A stretch of 64,000 nt of DNA. Origin: Armatimonadota bacterium. GTDB taxonomy: Bacteria; Armatimonadota; Zipacnadia; Zipacnadales; UBA11051. The stretch spans positions 1-64,000 of the forward strand of contig JABLXH010000008.1 in assembly GCA_013178155.1 (NCBI GenBank), in the 5' to 3' direction. The notes below the pieces were generated by a model. That model was not told where the DNA came from and searched no databases. It saw only the letters and a list, made by a program, of their open reading frames with translations. The translations under genes and the position numbers were made by a program. Of this stretch, positions 7,669 through 16,340 are shown piece by piece. Numbering within the stretch: position 1 is the stretch's first letter; the number at the start of each line of letters is the position of its first letter.

Positions 7669-9273
7669 GTGCGCAGATTGAGATCGGGCTGTCCGCTGTG
7701 GGCCCCACTCTTGGCGCTTGTCGCCTCTGGTAGCGCTCTGATCCTGGGCGGCTGCGGTCTTCGCACCGGTTCGGCGGTGACACCCGCGGCGAAGACCAAG
7801 GCCAGCAAGCTTCGGGCGGGGGCGGCGGAGTTGACGGTGGCCGCTCCGCAGTTGTTCAAGCGAGCCCTGGATGACATCCACAGGGAGTTCCAGCTTGGGC
7901 ATCCGGCAGCCAGGCTGCAACTGCAGACCTCCATTGTGGATGAGTTGGCTTCCGCGAAGACCGAGAACCCGATGGCCGGTGATGTCGTGGTGGTCATGGG
8001 TGGTCCGGAGCTGGCGGCCCTGCGCGATCGGGACCCCGCTTTGGCCGGTGAACCGGCGCATGTCGCCAACGTGGCCGTCATTGTGGCCGTTCCGCGCGGT
8101 AACCCGCTGAAGCTGAAGGCACTCAAGGACCTGGCGCGGCCAGACGTGAAGCACATCGCCGTCGCCGACCCCGACAGGGACTCCTCCGGCCAGGCGTTCC
8201 GCGAGGCTCTGCGTCAGGCGAACCTCTGGGAGAAGCTGCAGCCAAAGCTGCAAGTCGCGGCCTCTCCGCACGCGTCATGTGAGGCGGTCGAGAAGGGCCG
8301 GGCCGAGGCGGCCGTCACCTATGCGCCCTGCGTCCTCTTCGGCCACTCCCAGTCTACCCTTGGCATCGGCCTTTTCCTACCCCGCGAGACCGTGCCGCTC
8401 GTGCAGGTAGTGGCCCTTGCGCGCGGTCCCGCCAGCGAGCCGGCGCGGGCGTATCTGGACTACCTGCGCCAGGAGCGCGCCCAGGCGCTGTGGGCCAAGT
8501 ACGGCTTTGAGCCAGTGGCCGCCAAGCCGGCGGGCGAGAGCGAAGTCTCGCTGCTCGTCCCTTGCGGGGCGGCGCTGCAACCGGCCATGGACGTCATTGC
8601 CGAGACCTACTACCGGCGCACGGGCGTGCGGGTGGATTTCGCCTACGCCGGTGCGCAGATGCTCCTGGGGCAATTGGCCTACAGCCGCCGGGGTGACCTC
8701 TACATGCCGGGTGAGGCCTTCTGGGTGGACCAGGCCGCCAAGCGGGGATTGGTGGAGGACACACGCACGGTGTGTTGGTTCCTCCCCGTCATCATGGTTC
8801 CCAAGGGCAACCCCAAGAACATCCAGACCGTCCAGGACATGGCCAAACCCGGCGTCCGGGTGGGCATCGGCCATCCGAAGGCGCTGGCCGTCGGACCGGT
8901 CACCAAGCGGATTATGCAGCGTGCCGGAATATGGGAGGCGGTGCAGAAGAACGTCGTCATGCAGGCCGGCTGTATCCCGGAGCTGGCCAACGCGGTGGCC
9001 ATGAAGGCGGCCGACGCCGGCATCCTCTGGGACGCCTGCGCGGAGATGGTGGAGGAGCACGTGGACATCATCAAGATTGATCCCAGACTCAACGAGGTGG
9101 CGGAGGTCATGCTGGCCACCCTGAAGGTCTCCCAGCACCCCGAGGAGGCCCGCAAGTTCATGGAGTACGTGGCTTCGGACGAGGCGGCGGCAATCTTCGA
9201 GGAGCGGGGCTTCCGCACGGAGCGTCCTCAGGGCGTCCGCTTGGCTCCGCGGGATGATGGGGGCGCCAACTAG
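7669..9273 (+). CDS. ABC-importer lipoprotein with two ModA-like solute-binding domains in tandem
   Basis: A GTG start at 7669 follows GGGAGG and gives 534 residues. A lipobox LGGC with C29 predicts a lipid-anchored protein. Two similar halves follow: residues about 45-285 contain VAVPRGNPLKLKALKDLARP, and residues about 295-520 contain IMVPKGNPKNIQTVQDMAKP. Both continue with a QANLWEKLQ or RAGIWEAVQ helix, the usual layout of molybdate/tungstate/sulfate-type (ModA/WtpA) binding proteins. One polypeptide therefore seems to hold two binding lobes. The permease and ATPase follow immediately, so it is the receptor of that importer. Substrate is not readable from sequence; oxyanions such as molybdate or tungstate are the family default. 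An in-frame extension to 7420 overlaps the prepilin gene and is rejected. Confidence 0.88.
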   Translation: MRRLRSGCPLWAPLLALVASGSALILGGCGLRTGSAVTPAAKTKASKLRAGAAELTVAAPQLFKRALDDIHREFQLGHPAARLQLQTSIVDELASAKTENPMAGDVVVVMGGPELAALRDRDPALAGEPAHVANVAVIVAVPRGNPLKLKALKDLARPDVKHIAVADPDRDSSGQAFREALRQANLWEKLQPKLQVAASPHASCEAVEKGRAEAAVTYAPCVLFGHSQSTLGIGLFLPRETVPLVQVVALARGPASEPARAYLDYLRQERAQALWAKYGFEPVAAKPAGESEVSLLVPCGAALQPAMDVIAETYYRRTGVRVDFAYAGAQMLLGQLAYSRRGDLYMPGEAFWVDQAAKRGLVEDTRTVCWFLPVIMVPKGNPKNIQTVQDMAKPGVRVGIGHPKALAVGPVTKRIMQRAGIWEAVQKNVVMQAGCIPELANAVAMKAADAGILWDACAEMVEEHVDIIKIDPRLNEVAEVMLATLKVSQHPEEARKFMEYVASDEAAAIFEERGFRTERPQGVRLAPRDDGGAN

Positions 9274-9274
9274 C

Positions 9275-10111
9275 ATGCAAGACGCCCTCGTGACCTCCCC
9301 CACCAGCCGCGTGAGGCGTGGCCAGGCCACTGCGGCAGTCTTTCACGCCGGAGGGGTCGCGGCGCTGTGGTTTCAGGTCATCTTCGTGCTGGCCGTAGTC
9401 ATCGGGCTCGTAGTCTTCACCGACCGCCGCAGTCTGCTGGAGGCCATCCTGGCCCCGGAGTCCCGTCACGCGACCCGACTCACCCTGCTTACGGTCAGTA
9501 TCACTACAGCGCTGTCGATGCTGCTGGCCATACCCGCTGCTTACGCGCTCTCGCAAAGGCAGACGCGCCTGAACTTCCTGGTGGATACGCTGCTGGACTT
9601 GCCCATCGTGATGCCCCCGATTGCCGCCGGCCTGGCGCTGCTGATCCTTTTTGGCTACTACCTGGGCGACCCGATGCAGAAGCTGGGCATCTACCTGCCT
9701 TACACGAAAGCCGGCATCGTTGTGGCGCAGTTCTTCACCACAATGACCTTCGCCCTGCGCAGCGCCAAAGCGGCCTTCGACAGCGTCAACCCCCGCCTGC
9801 CGGCGGTGGCGCGGACGCTGGGGTCCAGCGACTGGCGGGCCTTCCGCCGGGTCGTGCTGCCGCTGGCCCACAACGGCCTGGTGGCCGGCGCGGTGCTCAC
9901 CTGGGCCCGCTGCATGGGGCTTTTCGGGCCGGTAGTCATGTTCTGCGGCGCCACCGAGTACCGCACCGTCATCCTGCCCACCGCGATCTACCTGAAGAAC
10001 TCCGTGGGTGACCTGGAGGTGGCCGCCGGCGGTACCCTGTTCCTGATGGCGATCGCACTGGTGACTCTCATCGTCTTCAAGCGTCTCGGAGGGCGCGGCT
10101 ACCTATGGTAG
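9275..10111 (+). CDS. ModB/CysT-type ABC transporter permease
   Basis: This integral membrane protein of about 278 residues has six or so predicted helices and a binding-protein-dependent permease signature. The EAA-like loop is readable around LPAVARTLGSSDWRAFRRV, and LDLPIVMPPIAAGLALL is typical of ModB/CysT permeases. The ATG at 9275 starts one base after the TAG of the binding-protein gene; an in-frame ATG at 9254 overlapping that gene is also possible. The stop overlaps the ATPase start by seven bases, indicating translational coupling. It forms the channel for the tandem-domain receptor. Confidence 0.88.
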   Translation: MQDALVTSPTSRVRRGQATAAVFHAGGVAALWFQVIFVLAVVIGLVVFTDRRSLLEAILAPESRHATRLTLLTVSITTALSMLLAIPAAYALSQRQTRLNFLVDTLLDLPIVMPPIAAGLALLILFGYYLGDPMQKLGIYLPYTKAGIVVAQFFTTMTFALRSAKAAFDSVNPRLPAVARTLGSSDWRAFRRVVLPLAHNGLVAGAVLTWARCMGLFGPVVMFCGATEYRTVILPTAIYLKNSVGDLEVAAGGTLFLMAIALVTLIVFKRLGGRGYLW

Positions 10112-11166
10112 AACCCGCGGCGATGGTGTCAGTCACGAACCTGCGGCTGCATGTTGGGAGCTTCTCCCTCCACGACGTCTCGCTGACCGTGCCGCCGGGT
10201 GAGTACCTCTGCATCGTGGGCCCCACCGGCTCGGGCAAGACCCTGCTCCTGGAGACTATCGCTGGCCTGCACCACCCCGAGAGCGGGCGCGTGCTGGTGG
10301 GCGGGGTGGATGTCACCTCCAGCCCGCCCCAGGCGCGCGGGCTGGGCTATGTGCCCCAGGACTACGCGCTGTTCCCCCACATGTCGGTGTCCGACAACAT
10401 CGCCTACGGTCTCGTCGAGCGCGGCGTGGCCCGCACGGAGCGCCTCGAGCGAGTGCAGGGCATGGCGGAGTGGCTGGGCATCCTCCACCTGCTGGAGCGC
10501 CGGCCGGGAACTCTCAGCGGGGGTGAGCGCCAGCGGGTCGCTCTGGCCCGAGCCCTGGTGTTGCAGTGCCAGATCCTCCTGCTGGACGAGCCCTTCTCCG
10601 CGGTGGACCAACTCACCCGCCGCGGCATTATCGCCGACCTCCGACGACTGGTGGCGGAGCTTGGGCTGACGGTGCTGCATGTCACCCACGACTTCCAGGA
10701 GACCCATGCTCTCGCGTCCTGGGTCGGCGTAATGCATGGCGGCAGGCTCCTGCAAGTGGGCCCGTTGGAGGAGGTCTTCCTCCGCCCGGCCAGCCGACGG
10801 GCAGCCGAGTTCACCGGGATGGCCAACGTGCTGCCGTTGTCCCGGCTGCTTGACACGCCCTGGCTGCGGCCTCTGCTGGACAGACTGCATGACCTTCCGC
10901 CCCATGGCGACGGATACGCGGTCTGCATTCGGCCCGATGCGGTCGCGATCTCGCGAGACGGCGACTTGGGGGCGGAGGCTACGGTGACCGCCGAGGTGAG
11001 CCAGATGCGCTGGGAGGGGCTGGCCTACGAGGTCGAGCTGGACGCGGGTGTCCCGCTGGTGGCGGCGCTGACCGCCCGTGAAGTGGCGCGGCTGGGGCTG
11101 CGAGCAGGAGACCGGGTGCAGATTGGCCTGTCGCAGGACGCGGTCCATGTAGTGCCTGGCGACTAG
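10105..11166 (+). CDS. ModC-like ABC transporter ATP-binding protein with C-terminal TOBE-like domain
   Basis: The 353-residue protein has a full nucleotide-binding domain: Walker A GPTGSGKT (39-46), Q-loop at Q85, signature LSGGERQ (137-143), Walker B ILLLDEP (157-163) and H-loop H195. Residues about 285-350 form a TOBE-like domain (ATVTAEVSQMRWEGLAYEVEL), as in ModC, CysA and PotA ATPases, where it senses substrate. It overlaps the permease gene by seven bases. Its TAG shares CTAG with the stop of the next, convergent gene. Together with the two genes upstream it completes a high-affinity importer, probably for an oxyanion. Confidence 0.92.
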   Translation: MVEPAAMVSVTNLRLHVGSFSLHDVSLTVPPGEYLCIVGPTGSGKTLLLETIAGLHHPESGRVLVGGVDVTSSPPQARGLGYVPQDYALFPHMSVSDNIAYGLVERGVARTERLERVQGMAEWLGILHLLERRPGTLSGGERQRVALARALVLQCQILLLDEPFSAVDQLTRRGIIADLRRLVAELGLTVLHVTHDFQETHALASWVGVMHGGRLLQVGPLEEVFLRPASRRAAEFTGMANVLPLSRLLDTPWLRPLLDRLHDLPPHGDGYAVCIRPDAVAISRDGDLGAEATVTAEVSQMRWEGLAYEVELDAGVPLVAALTAREVARLGLRAGDRVQIGLSQDAVHVVPGD

Positions 11167-13412
11167 GGTTCGGGCGTGATCCGGATGGCCAGGAGCTGAC
11201 CGGGATAGAGGTCCAGGACCAGCCGGCGATCACGTGCGGCCAGGGTCTCGCCGGTGGCTGCCGCGGTCGCGCGACCGGCCTGCGGCAGCGTGACTGCCAC
11301 GCCGGCCTTGGTCACCATCCCCGTGTTCACGACGGCTAGGTATGTCCCCCGGCCGCCTGCAGCCATCTCCCGCACCACCACTTCCGGGTCGGACGCGGCC
11401 CCCGTCAGCACGCGGCTGGGGAGTGCGGGGAGGGCCAGGAAGTTGGCGGCAAAGGCCCGGAAGTACTGCGGGAAGCCCCGGTTGAGGGCGTTGGAGGCCA
11501 GGAAGCCGATGTAGCGCGGGTCACCGTAGGCCACCGCCCGGGCCTCGGCCAGCAGGCAGTAGGGGCCCGCACGCTCCACGTCGGCCGCAAAGTACCCGGT
11601 CTTCTCATCCATCTCCCCCTCATTCAGCCCGTAGTGATGGACGATGGCCAGGCCCCCCCGGGTCCGGAAAGCCTCAAAAGCTTCCGGCGAACCCACCGTG
11701 TACAGGCGGTTGCAGGGATAAGTCAGCAGGACTCCCTCGCTGTCCCGGTAGCGTTGGGGGTCGGCCTGGGGCACCGAGTGCTGCCATTCCCATTCGCCCC
11801 AGGTGAAGGGCGGGGCCAGGACCATCCGCAGGTGGGCGTTTTCGCTGACCACCTGGTCGAAGGGCGCCACGGTGAAGCCCCGCGTCTCGTCGTGGGCGGC
11901 CAGGGCTTCTTGCCAGGTTTGGGGGTCGTCGGTCACGAACTGCCGGCCCGGAAGCGGTGGTCCTCCCTCGGAAGCCTCGGCGGTGAACAGCACAACTGCT
12001 TCCGGCAGGCCATTGGCCCGCAGGTAGTCGCGCACAGCCACCAGAAAGTCGCGACGCTTCCCGAACCACCATTCGTAGTACCGCTGCCGCAGGGTCTCGT
12101 CGGCTTGCAGGTCCTCTCGCGTCGCCACCCTTCGGTCGTTGGCCTCGACCGCAAAGCGCAGGAGCGCGCCATCTCCGAAGCTCATGGGCATCGCACTGGG
12201 TCGGGTGCGCAGCCACGCCCCCAGGAAGCGAGCCTTGTCGCGATGCCGAAGGATAGTTAGCTCCAGTACCTTCTTCAGGTCGTCCAGAGTCTCCGGGTCG
12301 GTGATGTCGGCATTGGCTATTTCGGACCAGGACACGTGCGTATACGACCCCGTCTTGCCCAGGGGCCGGCAGCGGCGCTGGATACCGAGGGACTGCTGGC
12401 CGATACTGCCGGCATACTCGTAGTAGGGCAGCACGTCGAAGTCGAAGCCCCGGTCGCGCAGCATGGTCAGGATCTGCTCCCAGCGCTGGGGATGGGGCGT
12501 CTGGTTGACCCAGTTGCTGCCGCCGTAAGGCTCACTGTCCCAGCCCTGGTTGTGGCCGAACTCCAGCAGGTCCTGGCAGAAGGTGTTCACACCCAGGAAG
12601 CGCATCAGCCGGGCGCGATGCTCAAACCACGCGATCTCGTCCGTGACCCCGCGCTGGGCCGGATCGCGGCTCTGGACAACCCCGTCGGACATCTCCTCGC
12701 GCCAGAAGAGATGACGGCGCGGCAGTTCGTCAGGCGGCGGGTTCAGTTTGAGCGCCAGTCGGTCCGGGTCAGGGACAGCATAGAGTCGCAGGCGACTGAC
12801 CGCCGCTCCCGCGGAGCCCAGCACCTTGCTGCCCTGGGGCTGAGAGATGATGACCCAAAAGCCGTCGGCAGGCAGGAGCGGTCGGGGCCCTTCACCGCGT
12901 GGCTGCTGCAGGTCGGGGAAGCGGTCATGGAGAGTGAACAGCGTGCGCCAGGTCTCATACTGGCCAGACAGAGGATACTGCACCGACTCCGGGTTCAGGT
13001 GCACATACCGCGCATGCACGACATCACTTACGGCAGCGCCAGTGGCAAAGCCGAGGTTGGTCTCGCAGCCCCGGTTCTCCACGAAGACGCTGCGCGGCCG
13101 GTCCTCCGGGTAATCCAGCGTCAGCACATACGTGGCGCCCGGCTGCAGGCCCTTGCCGGCGCCAATCCGATAGGCAAAGAAACAGCTCTCCCCCCTTGGC
13201 GGCAGCACGCGACAGGCGCGGCCCAGAAGCGTCTGGATGACGCTGGCACCCTCTGGTTGCTCAGCGAAGAGGTGGGGATCAGCGGGGTCGCCGCAGCGCA
13301 CCTCGTCCACCAGCGGCAGGTCGCCGAAGGGCTCGCCGGCGTCCTCGGCGGCAGTCAGCGAGCCCATCAGGAGCAGCACCACGCCAAGAAACAGGCCAAG
13401 CGAGCGGTTCAT
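11163..13412 (-). CDS. Secreted glycoside-hydrolase-like protein, family not assigned
   Basis: The start is an ATG at 13412 giving MNRSLGLFLGVVLLLMGSLTAA, a clear signal peptide; total 749 residues. The N-terminal quarter looks like a beta-sandwich. The centre (about 230-560) reads like a TIM barrel: RLMRFLGVNTFCQDLLEFGHN, RGFDFDVLPYYEY, RDKARFLGAWLRT, AVRDYLRANGLPEAVVLFTAEAS, then a RLYTVGSPEAFEAFRTRGGLAIVHHYGLNE segment. The C-terminus is an immunoglobulin-like domain ending LDLYPGQLLAIRI, as in many glycosidases. I infer a secreted glycosidase-like enzyme but cannot place it in a numbered GH family or name catalytic residues. It is convergent with the ABC ATPase gene. Confidence 0.6.
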   Translation of the reverse strand: MNRSLGLFLGVVLLLMGSLTAAEDAGEPFGDLPLVDEVRCGDPADPHLFAEQPEGASVIQTLLGRACRVLPPRGESCFFAYRIGAGKGLQPGATYVLTLDYPEDRPRSVFVENRGCETNLGFATGAAVSDVVHARYVHLNPESVQYPLSGQYETWRTLFTLHDRFPDLQQPRGEGPRPLLPADGFWVIISQPQGSKVLGSAGAAVSRLRLYAVPDPDRLALKLNPPPDELPRRHLFWREEMSDGVVQSRDPAQRGVTDEIAWFEHRARLMRFLGVNTFCQDLLEFGHNQGWDSEPYGGSNWVNQTPHPQRWEQILTMLRDRGFDFDVLPYYEYAGSIGQQSLGIQRRCRPLGKTGSYTHVSWSEIANADITDPETLDDLKKVLELTILRHRDKARFLGAWLRTRPSAMPMSFGDGALLRFAVEANDRRVATREDLQADETLRQRYYEWWFGKRRDFLVAVRDYLRANGLPEAVVLFTAEASEGGPPLPGRQFVTDDPQTWQEALAAHDETRGFTVAPFDQVVSENAHLRMVLAPPFTWGEWEWQHSVPQADPQRYRDSEGVLLTYPCNRLYTVGSPEAFEAFRTRGGLAIVHHYGLNEGEMDEKTGYFAADVERAGPYCLLAEARAVAYGDPRYIGFLASNALNRGFPQYFRAFAANFLALPALPSRVLTGAASDPEVVVREMAAGGRGTYLAVVNTGMVTKAGVAVTLPQAGRATAAATGETLAARDRRLVLDLYPGQLLAIRITPEP

Positions 13413-13479
13413 GCTGAGCCTGTCTCTCCCCTCTGCCCCCAGCGCCACAGGGGGCAGCACCGGCGACCCGGAAAAGCGT

Positions 13480-13508
13480 TTGACAAAGCGACGATCTCAG
13501 CGTAAAGT
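13480..13508 (+). promoter_or_regulatory. Sigma-70-type promoter (TTGACA - 17 bp - TAAAGT)
   Basis: A consensus -35 TTGACA at 13480-13485 is followed, after exactly 17 bp, by TAAAGT at 13503-13508. The expected transcript start near 13515 points toward the CorA-family gene about 240 bp downstream, implying a long leader. Confidence 0.6.
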
Positions 13509-13514
13509 ATGCAG

Positions 13515-13752
13515 AGTTGCCATTCGTCGTGCCGGCAGGTGCCATATTCATAATGAGCGAGCCACATAGTACTAACCCTAACTTAGCCAATCTGAGTGCT
13601 GTGCCTGCCAGGACCCCGGAGGAGCCCAGAGCGATGCGCTAGTCGGTGGGCTTCCAAGCTCCGCGTGTCCCCTCCTGCCCTGGCCCATGGCCAGGGCCTT
13701 TCGTTGCCCGGCGGCTCAGCCTCTTCCAGTTTCGCTGCCCAAGGAGGACGTC
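13515..13752 (+). promoter_or_regulatory. Long structured 5' leader of the CorA-family gene
   Basis: No gene is seen in these 238 bases. Two structures stand out: an AGCCCA...TGGGCT stem enclosing a small AGCG-ATG-CGCT hairpin (about 13624-13653), and a perfect 8-bp hairpin CCCTGGCC/GGCCAGGG with a 3-base loop (13678-13696), followed by CCTTTCG. The layout resembles an aptamer followed by an attenuator, but it does not match the M-box or another riboswitch I can recall. The role is unproven. Confidence 0.35.
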
Positions 13753-14775
13753 ATGGCCGCCGTGGCTGAGTTCTGCTATGACATCAGGGGAGGGCTTTTC
13801 ACCCCTTCCCACGACCCCAACGCCCCCATCCACGTGTACGGCATCCCCACAGCCGAGGAGCGGGAGTTCCTGACGACCGAACTGCAGATCGACGAGCACA
13901 CCCTGCAGTCGGCGCTGGACCCCGACGAACTGGCGCGTCTGGAGTTTGAGCCTTCGCACGTCGCGGTCATCCTCAAGCGGCCCGAGAGTGTCACCGATGA
14001 GAGCGGGGCCGAGTTCCGGGTGACCTCTCTGGGCGCATTCCTATTCGAAACACGGCTCGTGATCGTGCAAGGCGACAGCGCTGTGCTTCTTGGCGGCCGC
14101 GGCCCGGGCGGACGCTGCAGTACCCTCCGCGGCGCATTGCTACAGCTCATCTACAGCTCGATCATGAGATTCCTGCAGGACGTGCGACTGGTCCAGCAGC
14201 TCTCCAACAGCATCGAGGAGCGTATTGGCGTCTCGCTGGGCAACCGTGCGCTGTCCAGCATGTTCGACTTGCAGAAGGGTCTCGTGATGTACCAGAGCGC
14301 CGTACAGTCCAACCAGGTCCTGCTGACCAAGCTGCGCATGTATGCGGACCGTATCGGCTTCTCCCGCGAAGAGCGCGAGTTCCTGGACGATCTCATCGTT
14401 GAGAACGAGCAGTGTCTCAAACTCGTGGAACTACATGAGCGGATCCTGACCGAGATGTCGGATGCGCGGGTCTCCATCATCAACAACAACCTCACCGTGC
14501 TGATGAAGAAGCTGACGGTGATTAGCACGATTTTCCTGCCGTTGAACCTGATTGCCTCCATGGGCGGAATGTCCGAGTGGACGGCTATGACCAAGAACAT
14601 GCCCTTCTGGGAATCCTACAGCATCTTCAGCGGGATAATGGTCATTATCGGCCTCGGCACGTGGATAGCAATTCGACGGATCGGAATCGGCGAGCGTCCC
14701 CGGCGCAAGCGGCAGCGCCCAAGCGCGCGGCCCAGCCGCATGCCGGCGTGGTTGGCCGGTCTGCTGGGGCACTGA
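13753..14775 (+). CDS. CorA-family divalent-cation transporter with GMS instead of GMN
   Basis: The 340-residue protein has the CorA layout: a soluble N-terminal alpha/beta domain, long helices (FLQDVRLVQQLSNSIEERIG onward), and two C-terminal membrane helices, LTVISTIFLPLNLIASMGGM and YSIFSGIMVIIGLGTWIAI. The selectivity motif after the first helix is GGMSEW, so the canonical Gly-Met-Asn is Gly-Met-Ser; such variants exist in CorA-like subfamilies, and ion preference may differ. The C-terminal tail is strongly basic (RRKRQRPSARPSR). The ATG at 13753 has AAGGAGG at ideal spacing; the frame extending to 13687 begins inside a hairpin. It probably moves Mg2+ or a related cation across the inner membrane. 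Confidence 0.85.
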   Translation: MAAVAEFCYDIRGGLFTPSHDPNAPIHVYGIPTAEEREFLTTELQIDEHTLQSALDPDELARLEFEPSHVAVILKRPESVTDESGAEFRVTSLGAFLFETRLVIVQGDSAVLLGGRGPGGRCSTLRGALLQLIYSSIMRFLQDVRLVQQLSNSIEERIGVSLGNRALSSMFDLQKGLVMYQSAVQSNQVLLTKLRMYADRIGFSREEREFLDDLIVENEQCLKLVELHERILTEMSDARVSIINNNLTVLMKKLTVISTIFLPLNLIASMGGMSEWTAMTKNMPFWESYSIFSGIMVIIGLGTWIAIRRIGIGERPRRKRQRPSARPSRMPAWLAGLLGH

Positions 14776-14789
14776 AAAGACTGCAAAGA

Positions 14790-14825
14790 GGGGGCGCAAC
14801 TCCGCCTGGCACGGGCCGCGCCCCC
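14790..14825. terminator. Stem-loop between convergent corA-like and glgA genes
   Basis: GGGGGCGC and GCGCCCCC form a perfect 8-bp GC-rich stem around a 20-base loop, centred in the 79-bp convergent spacer. No T-run follows on either strand. Position suggests a shared, possibly bidirectional, terminator. Confidence 0.5.
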
Positions 14826-14854
14826 GTATGCAACTCCCGTCTGTCGGCCGCTGC

Positions 14855-16288
14855 CTAACGCGCCTTCGCCCTCGCCAGCGCCTTCTTGTACAGCGTCACA
14901 TACTGCTTCGCCGAGGCGTCCCAGGAGAAATTGCACCCGAAGGCGTTCTGGACCAGCCTGGCCCACGTGTCGGGCTCGGCATAGGCCGCCAGGGCGCGTC
15001 TGATCGCTGTGAGCATCTCCCCGGCGTCATAGGCGTCGAAGCGGAAGCCGTTGGGTGTCTTCCCTTTCTCCTTGATGGTGTCGGCGAGCCCTCCCGTGGC
15101 ACGCACCACCGGGATGTTGCCGTAGGCCAGGGCGATCATCTGGCCCAGACCGCAAGGTTCGTACCGGGAGGGCATGAGGAACATGTCTCCCCCGGCGTAG
15201 AGGAGCTTGGCCAACTGGTTGGAGAACATCAGCCGCGCCTTGACGTTGGGCAGCCGGCGGCTCACCTGCGCGAGGAACTGCTCGTAGCGGGGGTCTCCGG
15301 TGCCGAGAATGGCCAGTTGCGCCTCCTGGGCCACTTCGTCCACCACGTCGTGCAACAGATCCAGCCCCTTCTGGTCGTCCAGTCGGGTCACCATAGTGAT
15401 CAGCGGAGCGGCGGGGTCCACCGGCAGGCCGAACTCCTGCTGGGCGGCCGACTTGCAGACCTGCTTGCCCGCCAGGTTGTCGGCAGAGAAGTTGGCCGGC
15501 AGCGAACGGTCGGTGGCCGGGTTCCAAAGGTCGTAGTCAATGCCGTTGACGATGCCCGTCATGTCATCGGCCCGGGCCACGGCCAGATCGTCAATGCCGG
15601 CTCCAAACTCCGGGCTCTGGACCTCCTTGGCATACCCCTTGCTGACCGTGTTGATCATGTCGCTGAAGACAAAGCCCACCCGCGCCAGATTCAGCTGCTC
15701 GTCACGCAGGCATTCGCGTACCCGTCGGTCGCCCTGGTCGAGACCCGCCTGGGTGATGAAGTACCACGGGTGGCGTCCCTGGTAGTTGGGCCCCAGGTTA
15801 TGGGCCGTGAAAACCGTCCCGTAGGGCAGATCCCAGGTCACCACATAGGGCGCAATCAGCGTGGTGTGCCAGTCGTTGAGGTGGATGATGTCCGGCTCCC
15901 ACCCCAGACCCTCAAACGAGGCGAGCACCGCGCGACAGAAGAACACCAGGCGCTCGAAGTTGTCCGGGAACCCACCCCCTGGGCCGTACACGGAGTCACG
16001 GTCGAAGTAGTGGTTGTGCTCGACGAAGTAGATGGGAATCTCGGTGCCCGGCAAGGTGGACTCGTCCAGCGCACAGCCGCTGACGAAGCTGGGCATGGGC
16101 ACAATGACACTCTCCAGCCGCCGCCGGAGGGGCTGTCCAGGGGCGGTCACGCCGCGGTACTTGGGCATGATGACGCGGATGTCCACGCCACGCTCATGCA
16201 AAGCCTTGGGCAGGCTGCCGGCCACATCGGCCAGCCCGCCAACCTTTGCAAACGGTGCAACCTCGGCAGAGGCAAGTAGCACTTTCAT
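14855..16288 (-). CDS. glgA: Glycogen synthase (ADP-glucose type, GT5)
   Basis: The 477-residue product begins MKVLLASAEVAPFAKVGGL, the bacterial GlgA N-terminus with the KxGGL ADP-glucose-binding motif (here KVGGL) and ADVAGSLPKAL. IIHLNDWHTTL, FTAHNLGPNYQG and the C-terminal PSRYEPCGLGQMIALAYG with GGLADTI complete the GT5 fold. It extends alpha-1,4-glucan from ADP-glucose in the cytoplasm. AAGGAG sits nine bases before the ATG at 16288; a TTG six codons upstream is less likely. It is last in the run galT - kinase - regulator - glgC - glgA, 52 bp after glgC. No branching enzyme gene is in this window. Confidence 0.95.
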   Translation of the reverse strand: MKVLLASAEVAPFAKVGGLADVAGSLPKALHERGVDIRVIMPKYRGVTAPGQPLRRRLESVIVPMPSFVSGCALDESTLPGTEIPIYFVEHNHYFDRDSVYGPGGGFPDNFERLVFFCRAVLASFEGLGWEPDIIHLNDWHTTLIAPYVVTWDLPYGTVFTAHNLGPNYQGRHPWYFITQAGLDQGDRRVRECLRDEQLNLARVGFVFSDMINTVSKGYAKEVQSPEFGAGIDDLAVARADDMTGIVNGIDYDLWNPATDRSLPANFSADNLAGKQVCKSAAQQEFGLPVDPAAPLITMVTRLDDQKGLDLLHDVVDEVAQEAQLAILGTGDPRYEQFLAQVSRRLPNVKARLMFSNQLAKLLYAGGDMFLMPSRYEPCGLGQMIALAYGNIPVVRATGGLADTIKEKGKTPNGFRFDAYDAGEMLTAIRRALAAYAEPDTWARLVQNAFGCNFSWDASAKQYVTLYKKALARAKAR

Positions 16289-16340
16289 GTTGTTGGTCTC
16301 CTTCAATCACTGTCGTGGAAGCAAGGCAGATCCAGGGCCG

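Noticed and set aside
14828-16279. A 483-residue plus-strand ORF opposite glgA
   Set aside because: It is antisense to a complete glycogen synthase and has shadow-like composition without domains.
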